A stretch of 46,147 nt of DNA from Candidatus Obscuribacterales bacterium (GCA_021732025.1 JAKFVU010000044.1:1-46147); one strand, 5' to 3'. Shown: positions 7,972 through 16,772, counted from the first letter of the stretch. Numbers and translations: made by a program. Notes: generated from the sequence alone by a model not told the origin.

Positions 7972-8445
7972 ATGATTTGTTTGACACTTGACGACAATCG
8001 ATATTCGCTCGATCCAATACAGGTTGTTGCGTGTTTTGATGAAAAGGCGCACTATCGGCTGACAGGGCTTGAAACGGATTTTCTGAATAGCAATTTTATT
8101 GCCTTAGCTAAGAGTTTGAAGAATGAAAACGGAGTCAGTCGGCCGTGTTGGTTTAGTTATCACGATTTTCAAAAACTTTTGAGCGAGCTACCTCGGTGTG
8201 ATTTTTGTGTTTATATTCACATGGACAATGATGGAATTCCTCACAGCAGCCCTTCTGCGTTGGTTGCTAGGGAAGATTTTGGTTTTTGGACTATCTGCAC
8301 TAACATTGACCAAATAGCTGATTTATTTGTATTTGAGAGTTTTGAGAGAGTGTTAAGAACAGAGCCGCTTGAAGCATTTAGTTCACTAAACGGCGATCTC
8401 AGATTTGAAAATGGAGAAGCGTTTCCGTGCACTTGGCCGTCTTGA
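7972..8445 (+). CDS. Hypothetical protein
   Basis: This is a 157-residue soluble protein of unknown family, rich in aromatic and acidic residues (CDFCVYIHMDNDGIPHSS, FGFWTICTNIDQIADLF). ATG 7972 follows AAGGTTGAG by a few bases; ATG 7939 is in frame and would add 11 residues. No signal peptide or membrane helix is seen. It follows the hypothetical gene ending at 7815 in the same direction. No conserved catalytic pattern is visible. Confidence is limited to it being a real coding region. Confidence 0.55.
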   Translation: MICLTLDDNRYSLDPIQVVACFDEKAHYRLTGLETDFLNSNFIALAKSLKNENGVSRPCWFSYHDFQKLLSELPRCDFCVYIHMDNDGIPHSSPSALVAREDFGFWTICTNIDQIADLFVFESFERVLRTEPLEAFSSLNGDLRFENGEAFPCTWPS

Positions 8446-8527
8446 GTCCTGGACATATCTATCTGTCTCAGCTACATGGATATTTCAATGTTTTGCTCAG
8501 TGCCATTACTCGTACGCCTAAAGTTTA

Positions 8528-9121
8528 TTAGAAGGGCACTTGCGGCCTTACCAGGTACCAATCGGTCGAAAATGTTTGTACTACCGTCTCGTGTCTTTCA
8601 TCTTCACAGGCGGCAGTTACTGTTATTAATTTGCCATCAGGAGATATTTCGAAAGTGCCTTTTTCGCTAGGGTGCAATGAGAAAATCACTTTAGTCTCTT
8701 TCATGATATTCCAATAGTTTCGTTCGTAAGACAGCACTAACTCTGTCTTGCAGTCATTATCAATGGAATAAAATTGTCTCTCGAGTTTTGCGGTGTACCC
8801 CGGTTGTGCTAGAGGCTGTGCTTTTAGAAGTGAGTAACCGCCGAAGCTTTCACTGGGAGTAAGCAGGGCGAGTAGAACGAGGCCTGACAGCGCGAAAATA
8901 ATTGAGGCCAGAAATTTCCATAGTGTCCTAGACTTCCATACTGGTAATAGAGCAATGGCACTGAGCCAAAAGAGAGCCGAGCATACGCTCATTTGAACTG
9001 AAGAAACTAGGCGCTCGTTATAGAAGCCAAAATGGCTGAATGTAAAACAGATGATTTGTAGAGTCCAAACAACAGCCATAACGTAAATTACTGGCGAAGG
9101 TATTCTTGTGAGTATCTGCAC
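8528..9121 (-). CDS. Hypothetical inner-membrane protein with periplasmic-type C-terminus
   Basis: The 197-residue protein starts at GTG 9121 with AGGGG five bases upstream. It has three hydrophobic segments (about residues 8-30, 43-62 and 68-88), then a soluble C-terminal domain of about 105 residues with beta-rich character (TAKLERQFYSI, TELVLSYERNYW, KVIFSLHPSEKGTFEISPDGKLITV). Two Cys in that domain (SIDNDCKTEL and TAACEDE) could pair. No family is recognised. It converges with the 7972-8445 gene and diverges from the secreted protein at 9282. Confidence 0.6.
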   Translation of the reverse strand: MQILTRIPSPVIYVMAVVWTLQIICFTFSHFGFYNERLVSSVQMSVCSALFWLSAIALLPVWKSRTLWKFLASIIFALSGLVLLALLTPSESFGGYSLLKAQPLAQPGYTAKLERQFYSIDNDCKTELVLSYERNYWNIMKETKVIFSLHPSEKGTFEISPDGKLITVTAACEDERHETVVQTFSTDWYLVRPQVPF

Positions 9122-9281
9122 TAATGCCCCTGGCGTTAACCCTAGGATGTATTTTAGCGCTATCGTCTATTAAATGGTGGTAATGGCAGTTTTGACCATT
9201 CCGCAGCACACTTTTGCTAAACTAAAGCCCGCTAGAAGCGCTCTAACCTTGAGAGTGTCAGTTACGCCTAAGGAGCTCAAC

Positions 9282-9713
9282 ATGAAACGTTATGCAGTTA
9301 TGTCTCTCGCCGCCGCGTTGTCGGTAGTGGCAGCTGGTATCTCGATGGCTCCATGCCAGGCTCAATTTCTCAAGACTTTGCAAGATAGCTTGCTTGGTGG
9401 TCAGGCCGCGCAACAGCAAGCAAATTCTCTTGGACAGCCTCAGCTGACATTAGTGGGCACTGTCAACTTGCCGCCAGCGCAATACATGATGACCAATGTG
9501 CAAACTGGTCAAGGTTTCTACGTGACAGTGCAGAACGGCCAAATGTTCTTGGGCGGTCAGCAAGTGGCGCCGCAAAATCTAGTGCCAAATCAAACTGGTA
9601 TTCCACAACAGCAAACTGGTGGCTTCGGCGGAATGGTCAAAAACGGTTTGGGTAACTTCTTGCAGAACCAAATTGCGCCGCAACAGGGTCAGCAGCTAGT
9701 TCCTAACCAGTAA
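9282..9713 (+). CDS. Small secreted Gln-rich protein
   Basis: The product has 143 residues. ATG 9282 follows AAGGAG at a good distance. A clear signal peptide (MKRYAVMSLAAALSVVAAG ... APCQA) is predicted to be cut before QFLKTL. The mature part is about one-fifth Gln, with LVGTVNLPPAQYMMTNVQT and GFYVTVQNGQMFLGGQQV suggesting a small beta domain, and a disordered Gln/Gly tail (LQNQIAPQQGQQLVPNQ). Function is unknown. It stands alone, and the neighbours give no clue. Confidence 0.7.
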   Translation: MKRYAVMSLAAALSVVAAGISMAPCQAQFLKTLQDSLLGGQAAQQQANSLGQPQLTLVGTVNLPPAQYMMTNVQTGQGFYVTVQNGQMFLGGQQVAPQNLVPNQTGIPQQQTGGFGGMVKNGLGNFLQNQIAPQQGQQLVPNQ

Positions 9714-9795
9714 AGCATGAAGCCTGGCTGGTCCACGCAATCAGCTTTCTTTCCATATATAATCGCAGTATCTCTATTGCGATGGAAATATAGTA

Positions 9796-10746
9796 ATGCC
9801 TCCGAACTATTTGGAAGTATGGCTCTCTGGCCGAAATCTGAACGCGCAGCAGGTTATTGAGTTAGAGCAGAAGTTGCTGGTTAATCCAATTGATCAGTTG
9901 TCTAGGATTGCTCTCATGGGTTATTACCCAAAGTACGCGTTATGGAAGCGAGCTGCAAGAGAGAAAGCCTTAGGTCATGAGCTTTGGTTCATTCGCAACG
10001 AGCCAACTCATCCACGATTGCGTTTTCCACTCTGCAGTCGTATTGCCTGTGCCGATGATGACCTTTACGAAATTGGTAAGTCAGCGTGGCTCGAGCACGT
10101 TGATGATGACTGTGTTGACGCGAGTATTCTTTCTCGCGCTGCCTCGTTTTTTTCTATGCGAGACAAGCAGAGGGCGGCAGAGCTCATTGAGCGAGCGCGC
10201 ACTATAGAACCGTCCAATCCAAGGCACTTAGACGATCTTGCTTCTCTCTACTCATTGGGTCTCAATGGCGACTATGATCGGAGCTGGCTGCAACGCGCGT
10301 TTGAGGTTCATGGAGAACTGCTAGCGTCAAAGCCAGACGACATAAGGCAATTGGCTGCTTTTGCAGGTGTCGCCGAGAAAGTCGGAGAATACGATTTGGC
10401 TCGTGAGGCAGCTCTAAAAATTCTTCAAGTCGTGAAACCTACAGACAGAGCTGCTATTCATCAAGCGCACTCGGTACTGGGCTTGATTTACTTGCATACT
10501 GGAGATGTTGATTCAGCTAAGGCCGAGCTGCTGTTGAGCGGTAACTGGCCGGAGTTTGACCTCGATAACGCATTAATTCGACGTGGCGAAACCAAAGCTG
10601 TTTGCGATCATCTGTGGCGTAGCATGACGGCCGGGAAGCTTGGCCGAATCCAGCTTATTGCCTGGTTGGTGCAGTTGTGGCTTGGTGACAAACCAAATCT
10701 TCGCCCAACAATGCTTATGTCACACGGAATTGGTGGTTTCGTCTAG
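9796..10746 (+). CDS. TPR-like cytoplasmic protein
   Basis: This 316-residue protein has no signal peptide. The N-terminal part (IELEQKLLVNPIDQLSRIALMGYY) is a pattern found in bacterial TPR-like proteins of unknown role. The central and C-terminal parts contain helix pairs with TPR spacing (KQRAAELIERARTIEPSNPRHLDDLASLYSLG; EYDLAREAALKILQVVKPTDRAAIHQAHSVLGLIYLHTGDVDSAKAELL). TPR arrays bind partner proteins; no enzymatic motif is visible. ATG 9796 lacks a strong ribosome site. It converges with the terC gene, leaving only 14 bp between the stops. Confidence 0.75.
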   Translation: MPPNYLEVWLSGRNLNAQQVIELEQKLLVNPIDQLSRIALMGYYPKYALWKRAAREKALGHELWFIRNEPTHPRLRFPLCSRIACADDDLYEIGKSAWLEHVDDDCVDASILSRAASFFSMRDKQRAAELIERARTIEPSNPRHLDDLASLYSLGLNGDYDRSWLQRAFEVHGELLASKPDDIRQLAAFAGVAEKVGEYDLAREAALKILQVVKPTDRAAIHQAHSVLGLIYLHTGDVDSAKAELLLSGNWPEFDLDNALIRRGETKAVCDHLWRSMTAGKLGRIQLIAWLVQLWLGDKPNLRPTMLMSHGIGGFV

Positions 10747-10760
10747 CAATTTTTTTTCGC

Positions 10761-11513
10761 TCAATGACCAGCGTTTGCTATTTCAGCTTCATGTGCTTTC
10801 TCTTCTTTCTTCTTGCGAGAGGCCGCGAGATTGAGAAATTCAACGAAGACAGAAAATGCCATGGCTCCATAGATATAGCCTTTGGCGATGTGGTGCCCAA
10901 GCCCATCTCCCACTAGTACGACACCGATTAGCAGCAGAAAGCTTAGTGCTAGCATCTTCACTGTAGGATGTTTGGAAATGAAGTTGCTCACTGATGTCGA
11001 GAATATCATCATGGAAATCACTGAGATTACTACAGCTGTAACCATGATCCAGAGCTGATCTACCATGCCTACTGCAGTAATGACAGAATCGAGTGAGAAC
11101 ACTATATCTAGTATCAGTATTTGCACTAGAGTTCCCATGAATGTTGCATTTTTCCTGGCGGAAAGTTCGTCTCCTTCGCCTTCTATGCGCTCGTGAATTT
11201 CTCTTGTGGCCTTGGCCACGAGAAACAGCCCGCCGCCAAGCAGGAGCAGGTCTCGGCCTGAAAAGGGATGGTTGAACAATGAGAAGATCGGTGCCTTTAG
11301 GCTCATCACCCAAGAAAGCGAGAATAACAATGCAATTCTCGTCAGCATTGCTAGGGCTAGCCCTATCAGTCTGGCCTTACGGCGCTGATGCTCTGGCAAT
11401 CTCGATGCCAGAATCGAAATAAAGATGATGTTATCGATACCGAGCACTATTTCCATTGCCGTGAGCGATGCTAGCGCCGCTGCAATTTCGGTGTCGATTA
11501 GTAAGAAGTCCAT
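10761..11513 (-). CDS. TerC-family membrane protein (probable metal-ion exporter)
   Basis: The protein has 250 residues and about seven membrane helices. The two TerC signature segments with their acidic residues are present: TAMEIVLGIDNIIFISI near the N-terminus and ILDIVFSLDSVITAVG in the second half. The family C-terminal signature GYIYGAMAFSVFVEFLNL is followed by a basic/acidic cytosolic tail. TerC/Alx/YkoY proteins export Mn2+ or help load metal onto exported proteins. ATG 11513 has AGGA five bases upstream. In some bacteria a yybP-ykoY Mn riboswitch precedes such genes. I looked at 11514-11640 and saw no clear match. Confidence 0.88.
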   Translation of the reverse strand: MDFLLIDTEIAAALASLTAMEIVLGIDNIIFISILASRLPEHQRRKARLIGLALAMLTRIALLFSLSWVMSLKAPIFSLFNHPFSGRDLLLLGGGLFLVAKATREIHERIEGEGDELSARKNATFMGTLVQILILDIVFSLDSVITAVGMVDQLWIMVTAVVISVISMMIFSTSVSNFISKHPTVKMLALSFLLLIGVVLVGDGLGHHIAKGYIYGAMAFSVFVEFLNLAASRKKKEEKAHEAEIANAGH

Positions 11514-11601
11514 TTGGGTCCTAAGTTTGTATTTCTACCTTTCGCTGCAAGCTAAATCATTGCAGGTCGATTGAATTATTCGTAGATAGTCAGCTTAGCA
11601 C

Positions 11602-11817
11602 TCAGGCGCTCTCAAATTCTTTCGCAATTGATCGCATTGTTTTCACTAATCGCCGAGGATTGCTGGTAAGCGCTAGAAACCCATATTGGGTGTAAAAAGA
11701 GAGTGGATCTTTTGCGCCTTGGGCTATTTCTTCTGAACTAGGAAGTTCTGCATCAATTACCATCAATGCGCTGCCAATTTCATTTGTGCTAGCAAGCGCT
11801 CGTTTATAGATGCGATG
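11602..11817 (-). pseudogene. Truncated GNAT toxin (TacT/AtaT type), C-terminal remnant
   Basis: The minus strand is open for 71 codons with no start and a stop just upstream (11818-11820). It reads RIYKRALASTNEIGSALMVI, then DPLSFYTQYGFLALTSNPRR and LVKTMRSI. This is the C-terminal third of GNAT-type toxins that acetylate charged tRNAs, where relatives have RALAxxxxIGAxALxVDA, AFYxxYGFxPL, PxRLFLPM. About 100 N-terminal residues, including the acetyl-CoA binding loop, are missing, and 11818-11895 has no readable remainder. It lies directly downstream of the DUF1778 antitoxin gene, the normal toxin position. I infer an inactivated toxin-antitoxin pair. Confidence 0.7.
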
Positions 11818-11895
11818 TCAGAGGTGAATTGAGAAGCATCATGATCTTTTCGCTACGGTGCAATAAGATAGGCCGGTTACTGGCTATCTTTCACT

Positions 11896-12183
11896 CTAGC
11901 TGCCCATTGTCTTTCGATAGCGCCGAATGGCTGCTACTGCCTTCGCATTAACTTTTGGCGCTGCAACCATCATTTCCGCCAATGCAAAGCTTTCAACTAC
12001 AGTCAGGAGAATTATTCTTTGTTGCTCTATCACTTTGGATGCTTCTTGCAGTGCCGCTGCCACTACGAAGTCCGAAACAGACCGCCCTTGCATAGCGGCG
12101 GCTTGCTCAATCTGTTGTTTGGCCGCAGCTGGCAGCCTCGTTTCCATTCGCTCTTCTTTCTTTGTTGTGTTTCTGACTATCAT
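11896..12183 (-). CDS. DUF1778 (TacA-type) antitoxin, now without intact toxin
   Basis: The 95-residue protein has the ribbon-helix-helix start ETRLPAAAKQQIEQAAAMQG, then RSVSDFVVAAALQEASKVIE and a C-terminal toxin-wrapping tail ending in AIRRYRKT. These are the marks of DUF1778 antitoxins, which repress their own operon and neutralise a GNAT toxin that acetylates aminoacyl-tRNA. ATG 12183 has GAGG eight bases upstream; ATG 12147 is an alternative. The partner gene downstream is broken, so the protein may persist as an orphan antitoxin or repressor. Confidence 0.85.
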   Translation of the reverse strand: MIVRNTTKKEERMETRLPAAAKQQIEQAAAMQGRSVSDFVVAAALQEASKVIEQQRIILLTVVESFALAEMMVAAPKVNAKAVAAIRRYRKTMGS

Positions 12184-12330
12184 TATTTAAACCTCTACGC
12201 TCACTGTACGGTAATTTTACGTACGTGGCAATTGCGCGTGCGCGGGGATGGTTCAGCCCTGGCCAATAGCGTGCGATTAAATCCAGCATCGTTGATGCAT
12301 ATGGTGATAACGGATGCCTTTGCTGTCTGA

Positions 12331-14016
12331 CTAGGTTCCCAGATCAGTTACGCTTCCAGCACCGTCTTTGTATATTTCAATTCCTGGTAGCGATTTTGCT
12401 ACAGCTTTCAGTTCTACTGGTGCGGCGCTAATTTTTGCACCATTGGCGGTGTCGCTGTGGACTGCAGGGTTGTGAGCGGTGGAGCTATGAGCTGCGTCGT
12501 TATGGGCAACAGGATTGTGAGCCGTGGCATTGTGATGCTCAGCGTGCGAGCCCGCGTGAGCGCCCGCATGAGAACCGGCGTGATTGCTAGAGAGGTGATG
12601 GTTGGAGCTAGCCGCGACGTGATTTCCGCCGGTGTGAGTTGCTGAGTGAGCAACTGAGTGGCCTGCTGCATGACCTGCGGTATTTCCTGCGAGTGCATGA
12701 GATCCGTGACCAGCGCCGTTCATATTTAGGTGTTGCCCTGGGTGAATCATATTAGGATTGCTGCCCACAACATCGGCGTTGTTGCTATAAAGATCTTTCC
12801 AGTGTTCGCCCCCGCCCAGGTTGTCTTTAGAGATGTCCCAAAGGTTGTCTCCGGATTTGACCGTGTAGTCTTGGGCTAGATGCTGGCCGTCGAGGCCGCC
12901 TGCTCCTGGTAATTGCAGTTCAGTGCCGGGCATTATTAGGCGCGGGTTGTTGCCTATCACTGCCTCATTTAGTTTGTAGATTTCTCCCCAGCGCGTGCTG
13001 TCGCCCATGTGCTTTCCAGCGAGGTCCCAGAGATTGTCGCCATCCTTCACCGTATATGAAGTGGTTTCTGGCGCGTCCGCTGTTGCGCTATCGCTGCTGC
13101 TTCCGTCAGTTCCTTGACCCGCTCCGTTTGCCTCTAATCCTTGGCTGCTTTGACCGCCTGCGCCGTCTGTGCCCACATTTTGTCCGGTACGCTCAAGTCC
13201 AGCGCCCGATTGAGCGCCCTGTATAGGATAGTTTTGATTGGCTGGTAATTGACTTGGTAAGTTTTGAGGATCTACGGTTTGCCCTGCGCTAGGGCCGATG
13301 GTTGAGCCGAATCCTCCTCCGGGGTCCATGGCGAGGAGGTTATTCTCACCGCCGGCTGGAGCGAAGTTGAGATTCGCTTCTGCTCCCCCTTGTTCGAATA
13401 GTGGCTTGCCAAATGGTGCGCCGCCGTTGACGTTGAGGTCGGGGGCGTGGGCGAATCCATAATCTAACGACTGCCCGGGGCCGTCTAGAGGCTCGGAAGA
13501 GTTGAATGATAGTAGATTCTTGTTGTTGAGCGATTCGAGGCTTGTGGAGTCGCCTAGGATGGTTATGCCGGGTGCATCGTCGGGCAGTAAGTTGAGATCT
13601 ATGCCCAGGTGTTCGCCGAGGCCGCCGATTCCGTCCATAATTTGACCGGTGATGGGGTCAAGCATCGAGAGCATGTCGTTGCCGCCGAAAAACGTGCCGA
13701 GAAATTCAAAGAACGAAGAGGCCAGGCTCAGATGTCCTGGCATTTTCATAATCATGTTTATGAGCGGCGACATCTGCTCTGCGCCAGGAATGGGCATGCC
13801 GGCGGGAGTCAGGGCGGCGGCTTCCATTCCTGTCGGACTGGGCATCGATGGTAAGAACGACTCAGCACCCTGAGGTTTGAAGAAGTTCGTGGCGGCAGAA
13901 ATGTCTTTGGGGCTGCTTAGTTGGGTTTGCACGTCAGCCCTGACAGCGGTGAGCGACTCCGTGGGATGCGGAGCCTCAGGGATACCGTCTAACGGTAGGG
14001 CTTTTTCTGCTGGCAT
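12331..14016 (-). CDS. Double-LysM protein with His/Ala-rich tail
   Basis: The protein has 561 residues. Residues 1-320 are low-complexity Gly/Pro/Asn-rich with a short hydrophobic patch near 81-112. Two LysM domains follow (about 321-371 and 384-434), each starting YTVKxGDNLWD and ending with an N-P-x-x-I-x-P-G turn; LysM binds peptidoglycan or similar glycans. The tail (about 440-525) is built from His-Ala-Gly-Ser words such as AHNPAVHS and SHAGAHAGS and holds over twenty His, so metal binding is possible. No classical signal peptide is seen at ATG 14016. On the minus strand the bases just before the start read CCTCC, the opposite of a ribosome site, so the start or mode of initiation is unsure. 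Confidence 0.85.
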   Translation of the reverse strand: MPAEKALPLDGIPEAPHPTESLTAVRADVQTQLSSPKDISAATNFFKPQGAESFLPSMPSPTGMEAAALTPAGMPIPGAEQMSPLINMIMKMPGHLSLASSFFEFLGTFFGGNDMLSMLDPITGQIMDGIGGLGEHLGIDLNLLPDDAPGITILGDSTSLESLNNKNLLSFNSSEPLDGPGQSLDYGFAHAPDLNVNGGAPFGKPLFEQGGAEANLNFAPAGGENNLLAMDPGGGFGSTIGPSAGQTVDPQNLPSQLPANQNYPIQGAQSGAGLERTGQNVGTDGAGGQSSQGLEANGAGQGTDGSSSDSATADAPETTSYTVKDGDNLWDLAGKHMGDSTRWGEIYKLNEAVIGNNPRLIMPGTELQLPGAGGLDGQHLAQDYTVKSGDNLWDISKDNLGGGEHWKDLYSNNADVVGSNPNMIHPGQHLNMNGAGHGSHALAGNTAGHAAGHSVAHSATHTGGNHVAASSNHHLSSNHAGSHAGAHAGSHAEHHNATAHNPVAHNDAAHSSTAHNPAVHSDTANGAKISAAPVELKAVAKSLPGIEIYKDGAGSVTDLGT

Positions 14017-14341
14017 TAATTAGTAAGGAGGCGGAGGAATTTGCCATTATTGAGGCAACCACGAGCGCTTGTCAAGCGGGAATGTTGGCTGCCTTACAAA
14101 AGCAGCGAAACTAGCTAGCTATCTCTGTTTCGCGTGGGGAATATACGACAACTTGGGCCTTGCCAAGATATGCCTTTTGATCAGATACTATATCTCGTTA
14201 AGAACAACAAAGAAGTTCTCTTGGCGGAGGACTAATTGATCGAAAACAGAGTGGAGGTTTGTAGTCGATCTAAATGGCAATGGTGACAATTGTTTTGACC
14301 AACAATTGTTTTGACCAAGAAATGGCAAAGGCGGGTATTGA
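14017..14341. other. Gene-poor stretch
   Basis: I see no coding frame with support here. It contains an inverted pair GCGAAAC / GTTTCGC (about 14105-14133) around a GCTAGCTA core, a small CTTGG...CCAAG hairpin, and the 16-bp direct duplication listed separately. It leads into the decayed transposase and may be old mobile-element sequence. Confidence 0.4.
14287..14318. repeat. 16-bp direct tandem duplication
   Basis: CAATTGTTTTGACCAA is present twice head to tail (14287-14302 and 14303-14318) without mismatch. It lies just before the transposase-like remnant, where a fresh duplication may mark a past rearrangement. Confidence 0.9.
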
Positions 14342-14716
14342 ATGCGAGGCAGAAGACTGTCTATTTCTGTTGGATCTTCTTATCGAGATCATTCAGCAGG
14401 TAGTGGAAAAAGAACCGATCTACTTTCGAGCTATTCGGAAAAAGTGCTAACAGATGGCTACCGTGCTTACCTGCGAGGGGATAAGCTCAATGGCCGCGCC
14501 GAGCACTTTATGGAGCAAACGAAGTGCAAGAATGAAGGTCAGTCTAGACACAGTAGACCAACGGAGGTTTCACGCCTCCGCCACATGGAAGGGCGTTTCC
14601 AATGGGTTTTAACCCTACGAGAAAAAGTCACTCTGTTCCTGCTCAACGCATGTCGAATTCAACACCATAACCGACTACAGAGGAGGCCAGTGCGCAGATC
14701 CAAACACTCAAGTTAA
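14342..14716 (+). pseudogene. Probable DDE-transposase remnant
   Basis: A 124-codon frame reads EKVLTDGYRAYLRGDKLNG, close to the (L)xTDGYxAY segment around the second catalytic Asp of several DDE transposase families (IS66, IS1595 and IS1-like). Later it has TLREKVTLFLLNACRIQHHN, similar to the C-terminal helix where such enzymes end (LR.....F....I..HN). The N-terminal part and the third acidic residue region are not recognisable, and I found no terminal inverted repeats. It is most likely a decayed insertion sequence, with the family uncertain. Confidence 0.35.
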
Positions 14717-14752
14717 TTTGGCTCAAAGGTCTAACTATCCTGATTGATAGAT

Positions 14753-15724
14753 CTAAAAAGCTAGATTGAAGGCGCGCCACATACTCGATTGAGAGTAATT
14801 TGTGGTACTGGGAAAAAATACTGAATTCGCTGCATTTGGATAAATTCCAGGGCCCGACGAACCAATCGCGCCCTGGAATTTTCCTATGTTGAATGTCGCT
14901 AAAGGGGCACCGACAGCGGGATAGCCATAGGGGTTGTAGCCGCCATAGGGATTGCCGTAGCCCGCATTACCATAACCATAGTAGGGCCTGCCACCACCGG
15001 CGAAGCTGTTGAAGGTGTTCCATGGCGTGTATGCACCACCAAATCCGCCACCATAATAACCGTTGTTGAATCCGTTATAACCGTTAAATCCGTTGTAATA
15101 TCCTGGGTTGCCAAAGCTTATGCCACCGCGGCCGCCACCAAAGTTTATCGATAAGCCTGGTCTGTAATTCGGATAGCCATAGGGATTTCCATACTGTGGA
15201 TATCCATAGCCCGGGTAACCGTAGCCCCCGTACCCATAATTTCCATAATTGGGATAGCCGAGGGCGCGATAGTTCAGATTGGGGTTTACATACCCCGGCA
15301 TGTTGTATCCAGGTACGCCGTATCCGTATGGCGTCGGTCCGGCAAAGCCGTTGAAAGGCAGAGGTGTAAATGTACTTTCGATTTGATTCATGAACGGTTT
15401 GACACCGCTGCCAGCCCACGAGTCATCGGCCGAATCTTTGATCGGAACTATGTTTCCATGCGGGTCAACTGATACTCCAACGCGACTTAAATCAATCGGA
15501 ATGGTTGGTTTCGGCTTCGCTTTAGCTTTTGCTTTTGGATCAATTACTTCCTCCATAAACATATCGCCGTTTTCGCCTAAGAAAGCTTCGCCGTCATCTT
15601 TGACAGCGGGTTGCGCGGCAAAGGCTGGAGCAGCGTTCAATGTTGCTGCGCCAATTACGGCCACGCTCATTGCACTTAGGCCCAAAAAACAGAGAGCAAA
15701 TGCGCAGCTATTTTTCGCTTTCAT
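14753..15724 (-). CDS. Secreted Gly/Tyr/Asn-rich protein
   Basis: The product has 323 residues from ATG 15724 (GTG 15730 is possible). A signal peptide is clear (CFLGLSAMSVAVIGAATL ... AFA|AQPA). A short acidic part (EAFLGENGDMFMEEVIDP) and a Lys/Pro hinge (KAKAKAKPKPTIPIDLS) follow. About 170 residues of GYG/GYP/NPYG repeats make up the rest of the mature part, and the end is non-repetitive (MWRAFNLAF). Such Gly/Tyr-rich exported proteins often form surface or matrix material, but no family is identified. Its start lies inside the end of the upstream gene 15708-16772, so the two are probably co-translated and may work together. Confidence 0.75.
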   Translation of the reverse strand: MKAKNSCAFALCFLGLSAMSVAVIGAATLNAAPAFAAQPAVKDDGEAFLGENGDMFMEEVIDPKAKAKAKPKPTIPIDLSRVGVSVDPHGNIVPIKDSADDSWAGSGVKPFMNQIESTFTPLPFNGFAGPTPYGYGVPGYNMPGYVNPNLNYRALGYPNYGNYGYGGYGYPGYGYPQYGNPYGYPNYRPGLSINFGGGRGGISFGNPGYYNGFNGYNGFNNGYYGGGFGGAYTPWNTFNSFAGGGRPYYGYGNAGYGNPYGGYNPYGYPAVGAPLATFNIGKFQGAIGSSGPGIYPNAANSVFFPSTTNYSQSSMWRAFNLAF

Positions 15725-16772
15725 TGCCACTGCTTTCCATTGGTTGATCGTTCACGAGGGGCACGATGGCGCCACTATTGCCAGAATTGCTGGCCGGAAT
15801 TACGCTGCCAGTTTGGGCACCACTATTGATACCGTTTGAAAATAGACTATTGACGCCGCTGCCTGAGTTGCTTGCCGATTGAGAGCCATTGCCAGCAGTT
15901 CCAGCACCGGCAACTCCAGCACCGGCGCTACCGCTAGCAATATCTTGAGTGGGGTCACCAAAGACGTTGCGCACTTTGCTTATGAGCGCAATTATCGGTT
16001 GATAAATTTGATCAGGAAGTTTGCTTGAAACCGATTGCGAGATCCCCATTTTTTCACCGGTTACTTCGGCAACTGGCTCTTGGGCTTCATTCTTGTGCAG
16101 CTTAGAGGCGATAACATTGACCCAGAATTGAGCGTGAACCTTGAGACCCGTGATGCGGTCAATTCTAATTTCACCTTCGGTTTTCTCGCTGAGGTCAAAA
16201 GAAATTGTTTTGTCGAAGCCGACTTCTGATACTCCTTTTTGATCAATTGGCTTGATCACTTTCTCGGTCAACACAATTTCTATGTGGTGACCCTCGTCGG
16301 TTTTGGCAATTGAAATTTTTTCTGCACCGACGTCTTTGAATGCTTTGGCTACTTCGCTGCCGAAGCTACTTGGTTCCACTAAACGATATTGTGACGACAG
16401 TATGCTGTAGTCTTTGTCTAAGTCGGCGTCGACAGTTCCGGCTGGAAGGGCGGCTTTAGCTTGATCAAAATAGTCTGAAGCCGAACCAAAGTTTTTCATT
16501 TGCAGCGAGCATTCGCCCATGCGCCGCAAAGCCTTTTCGATGCAGGCTTGTTGCTCTTGCTTTTCAGCGCCCGCTAGCCCTTCGCTACTTTTTTCAAGCT
16601 CAAGGCGCAATTTGTCCCACTGGCTTTGTGCTCGCTTGTAGTCACTCTGTTCAAAAGATCGTTGAGCCGAAGTGTCATAACGTTCAAGTTTTGGGCTTAA
16701 TGCCGAAGCATCGCTTACGCTGCAAGAAAGCGCGATCAATGCAGTAAGTGGCAAAAGGCTTTTTATTTTCAT
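15708..16772 (-). CDS. Secreted TPR-like protein with Ser/Gly-rich tail
   Basis: The product has 354 residues from ATG 16772; ATG 16784 is an alternative with GAGG directly in front. The signal peptide is KSLLPLTALIALSCSVSDASA. Residues about 30-130 contain TPR-like helices (QRSFEQSDYKRAQSQWDKLRLELE, MGECSLQMKNFGSASDYFDQAKAAL). A beta-rich domain follows (HHIEIVLTEKVIKP, KTISFDLSEKTEGEIRIDRITGLKVHAQF). The tail is Gly/Ser/Asn-rich (AGVAGAGTAGNGSQSASNSG). No known family is recognised. It is the first gene of a two-gene unit with the Gly/Tyr-rich protein and diverges from the UMF1 transporter, with a 139-bp shared promoter region. Confidence 0.75.
   Translation of the reverse strand: MKIKSLLPLTALIALSCSVSDASALSPKLERYDTSAQRSFEQSDYKRAQSQWDKLRLELEKSSEGLAGAEKQEQQACIEKALRRMGECSLQMKNFGSASDYFDQAKAALPAGTVDADLDKDYSILSSQYRLVEPSSFGSEVAKAFKDVGAEKISIAKTDEGHHIEIVLTEKVIKPIDQKGVSEVGFDKTISFDLSEKTEGEIRIDRITGLKVHAQFWVNVIASKLHKNEAQEPVAEVTGEKMGISQSVSSKLPDQIYQPIIALISKVRNVFGDPTQDIASGSAGAGVAGAGTAGNGSQSASNSGSGVNSLFSNGINSGAQTGSVIPASNSGNSGAIVPLVNDQPMESSGNESEK

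Noticed and set aside
11514..11640. Possible yybP-ykoY manganese riboswitch before terC
   Set aside because: TerC relatives can have one, but I could not find the conserved internal-loop sequences on the minus strand.
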